Shown here: piece by piece, positions 32,341 to 40,882 of the stretch
Position numbering within the stretch: position 1 is the stretch's first letter
Layout: each line of letters begins with the position of its first letter
DNA from: Colletes latitarsis
Lineage: Eukaryota > Arthropoda > Insecta > Hymenoptera > Colletidae
NCBI RefSeq assembly: GCF_051014445.1
Contig: NW_027488365.1
Location: 40,558,001-40,622,000, forward strand
Length of the DNA stretch: 64,000 bases
Reading direction: 5' to 3'
Translations under genes and position numbers: made by a program
Notes under the pieces: model-generated
The model's database searches: none
The model's input: the letters and a program-made list of their open reading frames with translations, nothing else
Told to the model about the DNA's origin: nothing

Positions 32341-32724
32341 TCCCTCAGGGGCTGCCAGCCTATCAGCTGCAGTACGGGCTTAACGAACCCGGGGTACCCG
32401 AGTCATACACACACCGTAAGCCTCCTGTTGGTCGTCACAACGACCCATTCACTATTCCCTATTGGTTTTGTGAATGGTACGTGACGGCAGGAGGAACGGG
32501 GGTCTTGGCTTAACCGCCTGGGCCACGAGTATGGCGACTCTATAAAATCGCCCTCCAATCCTAAGCTATGGTGCGCGGCGATGGGATGCATGGTTGGGGG
32601 AGAAGGCCCAATCCCAAGCGACCACCTCCGGGGAACCTGCCGAACCCCCGGAGTATTAGGCTTACCCGGGTAAGGCGGCTCTGCCCGGGTGGACCTTTAT
32701 TTCCGACCATCTCGTGGGATTTTT
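32341..32724 (+). promoter_or_regulatory. R1 5' UTR with strong nested hairpins
   Basis: This region is conserved in the three copies with a full 5' end (20101, 32341, 58304). TAAGCC (32417) can pair with GGCTTA (32507), enclosing TCCTG/CAGGA, a GGTCGT-CACA-ACGACC hairpin (32430-32445), and CCATTCAC/GTGAATGG (32445-32477), which is 10 bp long in the other two copies. CTTACCCGGGTAAG just before ORF1 is a perfect palindrome. Non-LTR 5' UTRs normally carry an internal promoter, but I cannot point to a specific element. No clear HDV-like ribozyme fold was found by eye. Confidence 0.6.
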
Positions 32725-34602
32725 ATGGACACAGAAAATAAAATGGGGATGGGGCGGGTTTTGTCGGTTGGGGAGGACGGAGACGGGGCTGGGGTTAGGG
32801 TGGCGGCGCTCGCGCCCCACTCAGCGCCAGGTCCGGCTTCGTGGAGGGTGGAGGAGGACGACGAGACGGCGTCGGTCTCGTCCTTCTCCTCCAGCACGAG
32901 CCACATAGGCTCTAAGAGGAAGAGGACGGGGCAGGCCGTCGTCGAGGTGGGCGGGGCGATGAGCCCGTCGGTGAGGCTGAGTTGCCTCAGGGACGAGGTG
33001 ACCGAGGAGATATCGGAGAGGATCTCCTCGTCCCTGAGGCGGGTGGAGAAAGTCGCCGCTGCCTGCGCCTTTAAGGGGCAGAAAAGCGGTGGCGCGGAGG
33101 CCCTGAAGGCCGCGGCGGAGGAAATGAGGGAGGCGGCGCGGGAGCTCAGAGGGCGGAACGCCCGTCTGCAGCTCCTGTTGGAGGAGGAGCGACAGGGGAG
33201 GAGGAGGGCAGAGGCGCTGTGGAACAGCGCGGCCCTCCCTCCCATCCTCCCTCCTCCTCCACCGCCGCGTCCCTCGGCGGAGGTAGATAAGCGGAGTGCG
33301 GCGGCAGTGGTGCGGGGCACCGCGGGCCCCTCCACCCGCACTCCGCCCGTGAAGAAGTCCCCGTCCTCCTCAGAAGACGATCTTCTGAGGAGGATTGGGG
33401 ACATGATTGATGGCAAGCTGGCCGCCTTCCGGGAGGAGCTCCTCGCCGGAAGAGCGGTCAGCAGGAAGGCGGTGCCTCCCCGACCTGTTCCGGTACAGTC
33501 GGGGAAGGCAAAGAAGGGCGGAGTGAAGGCTCCGCCCAGCGTTGCGGCACCAGGGCCCCGGGTCGCGACCCCCAAGGGGGGTGGTGTACCGGTGGTCGCG
33601 GTGGTCGCGTCCTCCACGGCACCCTCCCAAGGGGGGGTGGCGTGGAGTGAGGTGGTGGGGCGGAAGGCGAAGCGGGCGGCGAGGAAGGCCTCGCAACCGC
33701 AGCCTCCGCCTCCGCCGCCGGCGGCCAAGGTAAAGGCCGCGAAGGTCGGGAAGGCTCGACCAGGTCGTCCCCCAAAAACGGCAGCGGTGACGCTGACCGT
33801 TGCGCAGGGGGGCGACCTGACCCTCGCGGAGGCGATGCGGCTCGCCAGGGAGAATATCTCCCTGGAAGAGCTGGGCATCGCCTCCGTGAGGGCGAAGAGG
33901 GCCGTGACCGGGGGTCTCTTGCTCGAGATCCCCGGTGCAGAGGGCGGCGCGAAGGCGGATCGTCTCGCCCAGAGGCTCCGGGAGCAGCTGGGCGAGCGAG
34001 GTGTCCGGGTCGCCCGGCCCACGAAGCGCACGGAGATGCGCGTTTGTGGGCTGGACGACTCGGTCAGCGCACAGGATGTGTCCCGTGCCCTTGCGAGGGC
34101 GGGGGACTGTCCTGTGGAGGACCTGCGGATCGGAGAGATCCGCAGGTCGCCCTCCGGCCTCGGGTCGGTGTGGGCCCGGTGCCCCCTCTCCGCCGCCCGT
34201 AAGGTGGCGGAATCCGGGAGGGTGTTGGTGGGGTGGGTTTCGGCGCGAGTGGAAATCCTCGCGCCGCGCCCGCTCCAGTGTCACCGCTGCCTCGAATTGG
34301 GGCACGTGAGGCAGTGGTGCACCTCGCCGGTGGACCGCAGCGGTCAGTGTTACCGCTGCGGTGCCAAAGAGCACCGTGCGAGCCAGTGCTCGGCGGCCCC
34401 CCACTGCCCGCTATGTGCGGACATGGGGAGGCCAGCCGATCACAGGGTGGGGAGCAAGAAGTGCTCCCCCCCCTCCCGGAAGGAGAGGAAGAGGCGGGCT
34501 GCACCGGCTCCGGTGCCAAGGGCGGTGGCATCGTCCTCCATGGAGGTGGACGGTGCTACGGGGACGGACGGCCGGGAGGAGGCTGGCGCGGCCATTAATT
34601 AA
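32725..34602 (+). CDS. R1-clade ORF1 (gag-like RNA-binding protein), copy C, intact
   Basis: A 625-residue frame from ATG 32725 (GTG 32689 is in frame but an unlikely start). It starts MDTENKMGMGRV, an acidic Ser-rich N-terminus with EEDDETASVSSFSSS. Residues ~90-180 look like a coiled coil that could drive multimerisation. A proline-rich stretch and a Lys/Ala/Pro-rich basic stretch follow. The zinc knuckles start at about 518 (CHRCLELGHVRQWC), 541 (CYRCGAKEHRASQC) and 560 (CPLCADMGRPADH). By analogy with R1, TRAS and SART it binds the element RNA into a ribonucleoprotein. The C-run after the third knuckle has 8 C, which keeps the frame to the normal stop AIN-TAA. The stop overlaps the ORF2 start by one base. 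Confidence 0.94.
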   Translation: MDTENKMGMGRVLSVGEDGDGAGVRVAALAPHSAPGPASWRVEEDDETASVSSFSSSTSHIGSKRKRTGQAVVEVGGAMSPSVRLSCLRDEVTEEISERISSSLRRVEKVAAACAFKGQKSGGAEALKAAAEEMREAARELRGRNARLQLLLEEERQGRRRAEALWNSAALPPILPPPPPPRPSAEVDKRSAAAVVRGTAGPSTRTPPVKKSPSSSEDDLLRRIGDMIDGKLAAFREELLAGRAVSRKAVPPRPVPVQSGKAKKGGVKAPPSVAAPGPRVATPKGGGVPVVAVVASSTAPSQGGVAWSEVVGRKAKRAARKASQPQPPPPPPAAKVKAAKVGKARPGRPPKTAAVTLTVAQGGDLTLAEAMRLARENISLEELGIASVRAKRAVTGGLLLEIPGAEGGAKADRLAQRLREQLGERGVRVARPTKRTEMRVCGLDDSVSAQDVSRALARAGDCPVEDLRIGEIRRSPSGLGSVWARCPLSAARKVAESGRVLVGWVSARVEILAPRPLQCHRCLELGHVRQWCTSPVDRSGQCYRCGAKEHRASQCSAAPHCPLCADMGRPADHRVGSKKCSPPSRKERKRRAAPAPVPRAVASSSMEVDGATGTDGREEAGAAIN

Positions 34603-37600
34603 TGCCGCCCCGCCTCCTCCTCCAGGCCAACCTCAACCACTGCCGCGCGGCACAGGACTTGATGTCCCAAGTCCTCGCGGAGTGGGGGGTTCGCCTGGCG
34701 GTCGCCGCCGAGCCGTACCGCGTCCCTGATCACCCTCATTGGGTGGGCGACGCGGACGGCTTGGTGGCGACGGTATGGGGAGGGGGCGACGGGTCCCCAC
34801 CGTTCTCCTTGTTGGAGCGCGGTCGGGGATTCGTCGCCGTGGCCTGGGGGGGAGTCGCTGTGGTGGGGTGCTACATTTCGCCCCGTAGCGGTCACGCTGC
34901 GTTCGAGCTGTACTTAGCCGAGGTCGCGGCATGCGTGCAGCGCTGCGCGGCCCGGCCGGTGCTGGTCCTGGGGGATTTTAATGCCAAGTCGGTGGCTTGG
35001 GGATCCCCCAGGACCTCCGTTCGCGGCGGGATCCTGGGCGATTGGGCAGCGGGGCTCGACCTCCGGGTATTGAACCGGGGGTCGGAGCACACATGCGTGC
35101 GGCGATATGGGGGGTCCATCGTGGATGTTGGATTCGCGACCCCCAACGCCGTGCGCATGGTGTCGGGTTGGCACGTGGTCGCGGGGGCAGAGACACTCTC
35201 CGATCACCGGTACATCCGGATGGAGGTCTCTGCCGCCGCGAGTGCATCCCGACACGGCCGCCTGCGTGGCACCCCACCACGCCGCTGGGCGCTTCGGCGC
35301 CTGGACAAGGACGCCCTGATGGCAGCTGCCCTCGCTGCAACTTGGCCGCAGGGAGCGGCCGAGTTGCCGAGCATAGAGGAGGAGGTCGCCCGGCTCGGAG
35401 CATTGGTCGCGGGTATTTGCGACGCGGCGATGCCTCGGGTCGGGCGGGCTTCTCCTCGCCGGGCGGTGTACTGGTGGTCGGACGCGATCGCGGAGATGCG
35501 AGTCGCGACTGTCCGCGCCCGACGCCAGTGCACCCGCGCGCGCCGTCGTCAACGTACAGGCGACGGCGTGGCGCGAGCGAGGGCAGCTGATGACCTGTAT
35601 GGAGCATACCGCGTGGCGCGGGTTGCTCTGCAGGTCGCCATCAAACGGGCCAAGACCCAGGCATGGAAGGAGCTCCTCCAGACCCTTGATGACGATCCAT
35701 GGGGGCGCCCATATAAGGTGGTGCTGAATAAGCTCCGCCCGTGGGCGCCCCCCGTCACCGAGGGTCTTGACCCCCGGCTGCTGGAGGACGTGGTCAATAC
35801 ACTCTTCCCAATTGGGGAGAGGGGACCGCGTCCTCCGGCGGCGGCGGCTGTCCCAGTGGAGTGGACGGCCGAGCTGGGGGTCACGCAGGAGGAGCTGGCA
35901 GCGGCCATCAGACGGCTCGGGGTTCGTAACACGGCCCCGGGTCCGGATGGTGTGCCCGGCCGGGTTTGGGTCTTGACCCAGGGCGTCCTTGGGGCCGACC
36001 TCAGGCGGTTGTTCGACCGCTGCCTGAGGGACGGGCGATTCCCCCCCAGTTGGAAGGTGGCGAGGATGGTCCTCCTCCGGAAGGAGGGTCGGCCCGCGGA
36101 GTCTCCCTCCGCATACCGGCCCATTTGTCTCCTCGACGAGGTGGGCAAGCTCTTCGAGCGTGTGATTGCTGCCCGCCTCGTCGAGCACCTGTCGCGGGGT
36201 GATCCCGGTCTGGCCGACTGCCAGTTCGGTTTTCGGGGGGGCCGATCGACTATCGACGCGATAGGTCGTGTGAGGGCCCTCTCGGAGGCGGCCGTCTCCC
36301 GGGGAGGGGTGGCATTGGCAATATCCTTGGATATTGCCAATGCCTTTAACACCCTCCCCTGGGAAGAGATAAGGAGGGGACTCGAATATCATCGAGTCCC
36401 CCCTTGTCTCGGGGCGGTCGTCGGGGATTATCTCCGCGGCAGGTGGATCGAGTATCCGGGCCGGGATGGTGATATGCGGAGGGAGGTGTACTGCGGTGTT
36501 CCGCAGGGGTCGGTCCTCGGGCCACTCCTGTGGAACATCGCGTACGACTCGGTGTTGCGGGCCGGCCTCCCCGACGGCGTCAGCACGGTGTGTTATGCGG
36601 ATGACACACTGGTGCTGGCCGTCGGGGCGCACTGGGGGAGGGCCATGCGTCGCGCGGAGGAGGGGTCGCAACGCGTCGTCGACCGGATCAGGGGGATGGG
36701 GATGACGGTGGCCGTCCATAAGACCGAGGTGATTGCGTTTCATTCACCTCGGCAGGATCCGCCACCCCCTCTGATCCGGGTGGGTGGGGCTGACATCGAG
36801 GTGAAGCCCCAGATCAGGTATCTGGGGCTGATCCTCGATAGCCACTGGCGTTTCGTGGAGCATTTCCGCTGCCTGGTCCCCCGGTTGGAAAGGATGGTTG
36901 CGGCTCTGGGACGGATCCTGCCCAACCTGGGGGGCCCGGCGGGCCGAGTTCGTTGCCTCTATGTGGCAATGGTCCAGTCGGTGGCCCTATACGGGGCCCC
37001 CGTCTGGGCGGACGACCTGGCTGCCTCCCGGCGCAGCATGACTATGCTGCGTCGGGTGCAGAGGCGCATGGCGCTCAGGGTCGTCCGCGGGTATCGGACC
37101 GTGTCACATGAGGCGGCGACGGTGCTAGCGGGGATGCCGCCCATGGACCTGCTCGCGCGGTCGCACGCGGTGATGTACCGGCACCGCGTCGACTGTCGCG
37201 CGGGGGTGGGGGCGGTCCCGGGCGGGCAGGAACCTGCTTGGGGCGATTTGAAGCGCCAGGCCCGGCAGTCCGTGTTGCTCGCGTGGCAGGAGCGGCTGGC
37301 TCTGCCAACCGCGGGGCACCGGACTGTCGGGGCTGTTCGGCCACTCCTGAAGGAGTGGCTGGACAGAGGCCATGGCAGCTTCACCTACCGGCTGGCACAG
37401 GTATTTTCCGGACATGGGAGCTTCGGAAGATACCTGTGCCGGATAGGGAAGGAGCCGACGGCGCGTTGCTGCCACTGCGACGCTGAGGAGGACACGGCGG
37501 ATCATACCCTGGAGGTATGCCCCGCGTGGGAGGGGGAGCGCCGTGTCCTGGTCGGCGTCGTCGGGCGGGATGTCTCGCTGCCGGGCGTGGTGCGCGCCAT

Positions 37601-37784
37601 GCTCGGCAGCGAGGAGAAGTGGAGGGCCGTGGCCTCCTTCTGCGAGAACGTAATGTTGCAGAAGGAGGCCGCGGGGAGGGAGCGCGAGCTTCAGAGGCGC
37701 GCTGAAGCTCGCGCTCGTGCGGTGGCCCGAGGTCGTCGCCCGGTCGCGAGGCGTCGCGGGCGGCCGCCTCGGCGTGGCGGATGA
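34602..37784 (+). CDS. R1-clade ORF2 (APE endonuclease-reverse transcriptase), copy C, intact
   Basis: A 1060-residue frame starting at the A shared with the ORF1 stop (TAATG). Endonuclease residues visible: Asn10, Glu37, Asp125 and Asn127 in GDFNAK, the Asp in SIVDVGF, and Asp201-His202. RT: YRPICLLDEVGKLFERV from ~505, QFGFRGGRST, Asp577 in SLDIANAF, GVPQGSVLGPLLWN, Asp667-Asp668 in YADD, then HKTEVIAF. The thumb-connection region follows, and a CCHC knuckle at about 955-975 (CCHCDAEEDTADHTLEVC). The C-terminus is very basic (RGRRPVARRRGRPPRRGG). All catalytic positions I can check are kept. Private changes include FVAVAWGG (Ala for Asp) and CLGAVV (Gly for Arg). It probably depends on ORF1 translation through termination-reinitiation. 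Confidence 0.95.
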   Translation: MPPRLLLQANLNHCRAAQDLMSQVLAEWGVRLAVAAEPYRVPDHPHWVGDADGLVATVWGGGDGSPPFSLLERGRGFVAVAWGGVAVVGCYISPRSGHAAFELYLAEVAACVQRCAARPVLVLGDFNAKSVAWGSPRTSVRGGILGDWAAGLDLRVLNRGSEHTCVRRYGGSIVDVGFATPNAVRMVSGWHVVAGAETLSDHRYIRMEVSAAASASRHGRLRGTPPRRWALRRLDKDALMAAALAATWPQGAAELPSIEEEVARLGALVAGICDAAMPRVGRASPRRAVYWWSDAIAEMRVATVRARRQCTRARRRQRTGDGVARARAADDLYGAYRVARVALQVAIKRAKTQAWKELLQTLDDDPWGRPYKVVLNKLRPWAPPVTEGLDPRLLEDVVNTLFPIGERGPRPPAAAAVPVEWTAELGVTQEELAAAIRRLGVRNTAPGPDGVPGRVWVLTQGVLGADLRRLFDRCLRDGRFPPSWKVARMVLLRKEGRPAESPSAYRPICLLDEVGKLFERVIAARLVEHLSRGDPGLADCQFGFRGGRSTIDAIGRVRALSEAAVSRGGVALAISLDIANAFNTLPWEEIRRGLEYHRVPPCLGAVVGDYLRGRWIEYPGRDGDMRREVYCGVPQGSVLGPLLWNIAYDSVLRAGLPDGVSTVCYADDTLVLAVGAHWGRAMRRAEEGSQRVVDRIRGMGMTVAVHKTEVIAFHSPRQDPPPPLIRVGGADIEVKPQIRYLGLILDSHWRFVEHFRCLVPRLERMVAALGRILPNLGGPAGRVRCLYVAMVQSVALYGAPVWADDLAASRRSMTMLRRVQRRMALRVVRGYRTVSHEAATVLAGMPPMDLLARSHAVMYRHRVDCRAGVGAVPGGQEPAWGDLKRQARQSVLLAWQERLALPTAGHRTVGAVRPLLKEWLDRGHGSFTYRLAQVFSGHGSFGRYLCRIGKEPTARCCHCDAEEDTADHTLEVCPAWEGERRVLVGVVGRDVSLPGVVRAMLGSEEKWRAVASFCENVMLQKEAAGRERELQRRAEARARAVARGRRPVARRRGRPPRRGG

Positions 37785-38299
37785 CCTAGGCTGGGAGGGG
37801 GGTCCTGAGGGGACCCTCCTCCCGCCAGGCGGCGCCGGGTCGGACCGGTTGGGGGTAGGGGTGCCTCCCCCTACTGGTCCGACGCAAGGGGAGGCACCCT
37901 CGGCGGTCTGGTGCGGCCATGAACGCCCGGCCGCCGAGGGGTGGAAGCGGGGTCGCGGGCGGTTGCGAGTTGGGGCTCGCAGCCGCCACTAAACGCGGCC
38001 CCGGGACGGATAGCGGCGGGATGGAGTGGCCCCGTCCCGCCGCTATGAGGCAGTGTGTCTACTGGGGGGACCGATTGTTCCCCCGGGGGATGGGCGCGAA
38101 AGCGCGGGCACGGGGAGGATACCGGAAGAATGCTTCGAGCGATTCCCGGTATCCACCCAAAGCGTGCCGAAGGGTCACCGTGGGGTTTTTAGTGGGTAGG
38201 TCCCGCGCCTGTCGTTGTACGGGCGCGGGGAATCCCACACACCCCTCCCACCTCTCCCCAAGGAGGTGGGAGGGAGTCTTTCGAAGATTTTCCCCACGA

Positions 38300-38300
<1 letters not shown>
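37785..38300 (+). promoter_or_regulatory. R1 3' UTR with three hairpins
   Basis: From the ORF2 stop to the tail there are 516 nt. The last ~190 nt contain three hairpins conserved in old and young copies: GGAGGATACCGG with CCGGTATCCTCC (one mismatch here), CCCGCGCC with GGGCGCGGG, and CCCTCCCACCTC with GAGGTGGGAGGG. They are followed by TCTTTCGAAGATTTTCCCCACGAC and the poly(A). The set is probably the recognition structure for the reverse transcriptase. The short open frames across the 3' UTR are not credible genes. Confidence 0.75.
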
Positions 38301-38333
<33 letters not shown>

Positions 38334-38345
38334 CTAAAAATATGT

Positions 38346-38698
38346 GAACCTTGTAGAGCATCCAATTGATCTTCAATTAGCGGCAACGGGTATCGATCTT
38401 TAATTATTTTTGTGTTATGTTTTCTATAATCTACACAGAGCCTGGTCGTATTGTCTTTTTTCTTTACAAGTACTACTGGACTGGCATAATCAGAAAGAGA
38501 CGGCTGTACAATACCGTCAGCAAGCCACTGCTTTATATGTTTGTCAACTTCTTCTTTTTCAAGAGGAGATAATCGTCTAGCCCTCTGATAAACTGGTTCA
38601 TCATCTTTAACCGTTATGGACATTTTTACCCCCGTTTCTCGTGTTTTGACCGGCTCATAATTTTTTATTCGACAATATTCGACAAATCGATTTCATTT
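38346..38698 (-). pseudogene. Gypsy pol N-terminal part, cut by the R1 insertion
   Basis: This frame opens about 30 nt upstream of the gag-protease stop, in the -1 frame relative to it, and reads VKDDEPVYQRARRLSPLEKE, WLADGIVQPSLSDYASPVVL, LCVDYRKHN and DRYPLPLIEDQLD before reaching HIFST at the R1 target site. Homologous sequence continues at 32325 across the R1 element. A fusion running into the R1 A-tail (read as poly-Phe) is an artefact of the insertion. The -1 position suggests frameshifted expression of pol, but no canonical slippery heptamer is evident in the short overlap. Confidence 0.88.
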
Positions 38699-40428
38699 AT
38701 TTCATCTGTACAATCTATTTTGTAAATTTCGGGTATATTACTTTCTAACTGGTCTTTTTTTTCAACACTACGAATAGAAATCTCACCTCTCTTAATATTC
38801 ATTTCAACTGTATTTAAAAAATTGGTGCCCATTATCAAATCATGTTGCATTAACGTATCAGATATTACCCAAATGTTAATTGGATATTGATTACTATCGA
38901 TTTCTATTTGCGCATTGAACTCGCCTATTGTTTTGTTACTTTGAGATCCAATTCCGCGAAACGTAATTTCTCGTCGTAATAACGGTGGTGACCCTATCTT
39001 CACATATTGCTCTGCACGCATTACCGACAAATCGCTACCTGTATCAACCAACGCTGTTAAATTCTCTCCATTTATCCTTACTTCCTTATAATATTTCTCG
39101 CGCGTATGCCGCGAAATATCACAAACGTTTCTTACATCGTCCTTCTTTGAACAATTCGCCGCTACGTGACCAAATGCTTGACATTTAAAACATTTCGCGC
39201 CGCGATTTTTTAAATGACAGTTCGCACTGTAGTGACCTTCCATACCGCAATTAAAACAGCGATTAACATTTCTGGATACTTCCCTTCTCTCGACTCTCGG
39301 TGATGCAATTCTTCCGTTTTTCCACGCTGGTCGCAACGGCCTTTCATCCAGTCGCAGCGGTCCATACGCTCTATCGTCAGGTCTCGGTTGAGGGTACATC
39401 CTTTCCTCTATTCTCGACGGTTGAAACGCCCTCTCTTCTGCCCTCCATGGCCGAAATGTTCTCTCCTCTGTCCTCCATGGTCGAAACATATTTTCTTCCC
39501 TCCTTGCGTATGGATCCATCGCCGGTAAGGATTTCCCATACATCGATACCTTCCCGAACGCCTCCAATAACGATGTCTTCGTGTTCAGCCTCTGAGCACG
39601 AGCAATATTTCGCAACGTGAAATCCGGAATTCCCTCAATAATGTAGTCCACAGTCTCCCCGTCACTCAAGCCAATACGATTCGCCATAATCACTTTTTCA
39701 TGCATATACTGATTAAATGCTTCCTCCTGTTTCCATATACGCCGCTCAAATTCTTGCCGCAAATGAATCTTACTTGGCTCGTGAAAAAACATTTCTCGTA
39801 AGCCTCCCAGGAGCTCTTCGACCGTCATTACAATGCACTCGGGTTTTGAGTGGAACCACTCGAACGCCTTCCCTTTTAACCGTGACGAAATGGCCAGTTT
39901 TACTATTTCATCTGTCACTCAATATGTTGCTCTTAGCAACCGCACTTGTTTTTCCCATGTTTCATACGTCTCGCTGTTGCCATCAAAATAATTTAACATG
40001 TCCGCCACCATCGGTGCAGTCAAATGAGGTGTTGTCTCGTATTGCATCGAACGAGATGCACGAATCGCCTGATTATTGTCGCCAATTGTAAATCGCTGCA
40101 CACTTTTCAAAAATTCAATTTCTCTACGTGCCAGATCAAGTTCGTCCTCTTTCAATTTCTTCTCTCCCCGGCAAAGTTGAATCTCCCGCTGCATCCTGGC
40201 CCGTTCCTGCTCACCCATAGAAGAGATGCTCGCCTCCCCTAACTGCTCCGCTAAGTCTTCCTGATGATCCGTCGATTCCATTGCACACACTCCTGCCCAG
40301 CTACCCGATGGATCAGCTTCCATCAGCCGGTTTATTAACACCGACTTCACCCCCGACGAACTCAGACCCAACATTCGTAATTTCTCATTTAATTGCACCA
40401 CAGAAAACTCGTTGGCAGCCTTACTCAT
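38665..40428 (-). pseudogene. Gypsy gag-protease with one in-frame TGA
   Basis: The frame starts at ATG 40428, MSKAANEFSVVQLNEKL, where residues ~13-43 (LRMLGLSSSGVKSVLINRL) resemble a SAP-type helix pair. A Glu/Arg-rich coiled segment follows. TGA at 39919-39921 interrupts it after LLRATY; the same frame then continues with the retrotransposon gag core (SSRLKGKAFEWFHSKPE), RNA-binding knuckles CFNCGMEGHYSANC and CFKCQAFGHVAANC, and an aspartic protease with LVDTGSDLSVM and MGTNFL, ending at 38665. Only one substitution separates the frame from being open, so the copy could have been functional recently; readthrough of TGA is an alternative but nothing specific supports it. Confidence 0.9.
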
Positions 40429-40512
40429 TGTAAAAAAAAATAACTTATAACATTAACCGTCCCTATTTCAATCTCGACAATTAATCCTCGAACTCTCACT
40501 TCTCCGTAGGCA

Positions 40513-40526
40513 CGGACGAGCCCCCA
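40513..40526 (-). other. Gypsy primer-binding site, tRNA-Pro type
   Basis: Minus strand TGGGGGCTCGTCCG lies 4 nt inside the 5' LTR. This is the sequence complementary to the 3' end of tRNA-Pro that serves as primer site in several retroelements. It confirms that 40531-40842 is the 5' LTR. Confidence 0.75.
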
Positions 40527-40530
40527 AATT

Positions 40531-40842
40531 TGTAGGATAATATCAGCGCACACACTCGCTCCGCACTCCACAATGGCTCGCAACGCTCTGTTTTTTCCCC
40601 GGTCACTCTCTCCTAATCTCTCATACTCACACACACACACACACACACGCACGCCTTAAGACTAAACCTGCACGCATTCTACATTCGTCTTCGCAACCGG
40701 GCAATCGATAAAATCTGTATACATTCTGCACTCGTCCTCGCAACCAGGCAATCGATTAGTTTGTTTCCCCGGCACGATCAGCTGACTCCAATCACTCACC
40801 TCACGCATTTACATACCAACGCACTCACATTCTTACTCCACA
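40531..40842 (-). repeat. Gypsy 5' LTR
   Basis: On plus it reads TGTAGGATAATATCAGCG to TCTTACTCCACA and is flanked on the right by ATAC. It includes an uninterrupted (CA)n run near 40630-40648. It is about 95% identical to 29719-30030. Confidence 0.96.
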
Positions 40843-40882
40843 ATACTTTAGAGAATAACACTGGCCAGGTATGTGTAAGGTC
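40843..40882 (+). repeat. Remnant of the 176-bp satellite
   Basis: ATACTTTAGAGAATAACACTGG and the following bases match the monomer interior directly downstream of the CAATAC at 29718, so it is the same monomer that Gypsy split. It is cut at GTAAGGTC by the tail of a minus-strand R1 copy. Confidence 0.9.

Larger units (their letters stand above)
32341..38330 (+). mobile_element. Complete R1-clade element (copy C) with 15-bp target duplication
   Basis: The element has a 5' end at CCCTCAGGGGCTGCC, 5' UTR, intact ORF1 and ORF2, 3' UTR and a 30-nt poly(A) (38301-38330). GTACTAAAAATATGT flanks it at 32326-32340 and 38331-38345, falling inside the Gypsy RT gene between the HIFST and LDLK positions. 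Everything needed for autonomous movement appears present. The R1 clade is indicated by the three-knuckle ORF1, the APE endonuclease and the C-terminal CCHC. The true R1 site in 28S rDNA is not involved. Confidence 0.96.
29719..40842 (-). mobile_element. Ty3/Gypsy LTR retrotransposon interrupted by R1
   Basis: Two 312-bp LTRs (29719-30030 and 40531-40842), a tRNA-Pro-type primer-binding site, gag-protease and pol are all on minus. ATAC lies on each side (29715-29718 and 40843-40846), a 4-bp target duplication in the 176-bp satellite. The LTRs differ at roughly 16 of 312 positions by eye (about 5%), so the insertion is not very recent. Pol has several in-frame stops and one frameshift. An R1 element (32341-38330) splits the RT. 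The host element without R1 would be about 5.1 kb. Confidence 0.95.

Noticed and set aside
32341..32690. HDV-like ribozyme at the R1 5' end
   Set aside because: By eye I could not place P1, P1' and the P3 loop consistently; kept only as something to test.
32697..34031. Long antisense frames in ORF1 (444-448 codons)
   Set aside because: Shadow of the GC-rich ORF1 with low-complexity Ser/Arg/Ala composition.
37919..38347. Open frame across the R1 3' UTR ending in poly-Lys from the tail
   Set aside because: It lies in non-coding 3' UTR with hairpins, runs into the A tail, and has no recognisable domain.
38189..38623. RT followed by poly-Phe and a C-terminal extension
   Set aside because: The extension is the R1 tail and 3' UTR read in antisense beyond the Gypsy target site.
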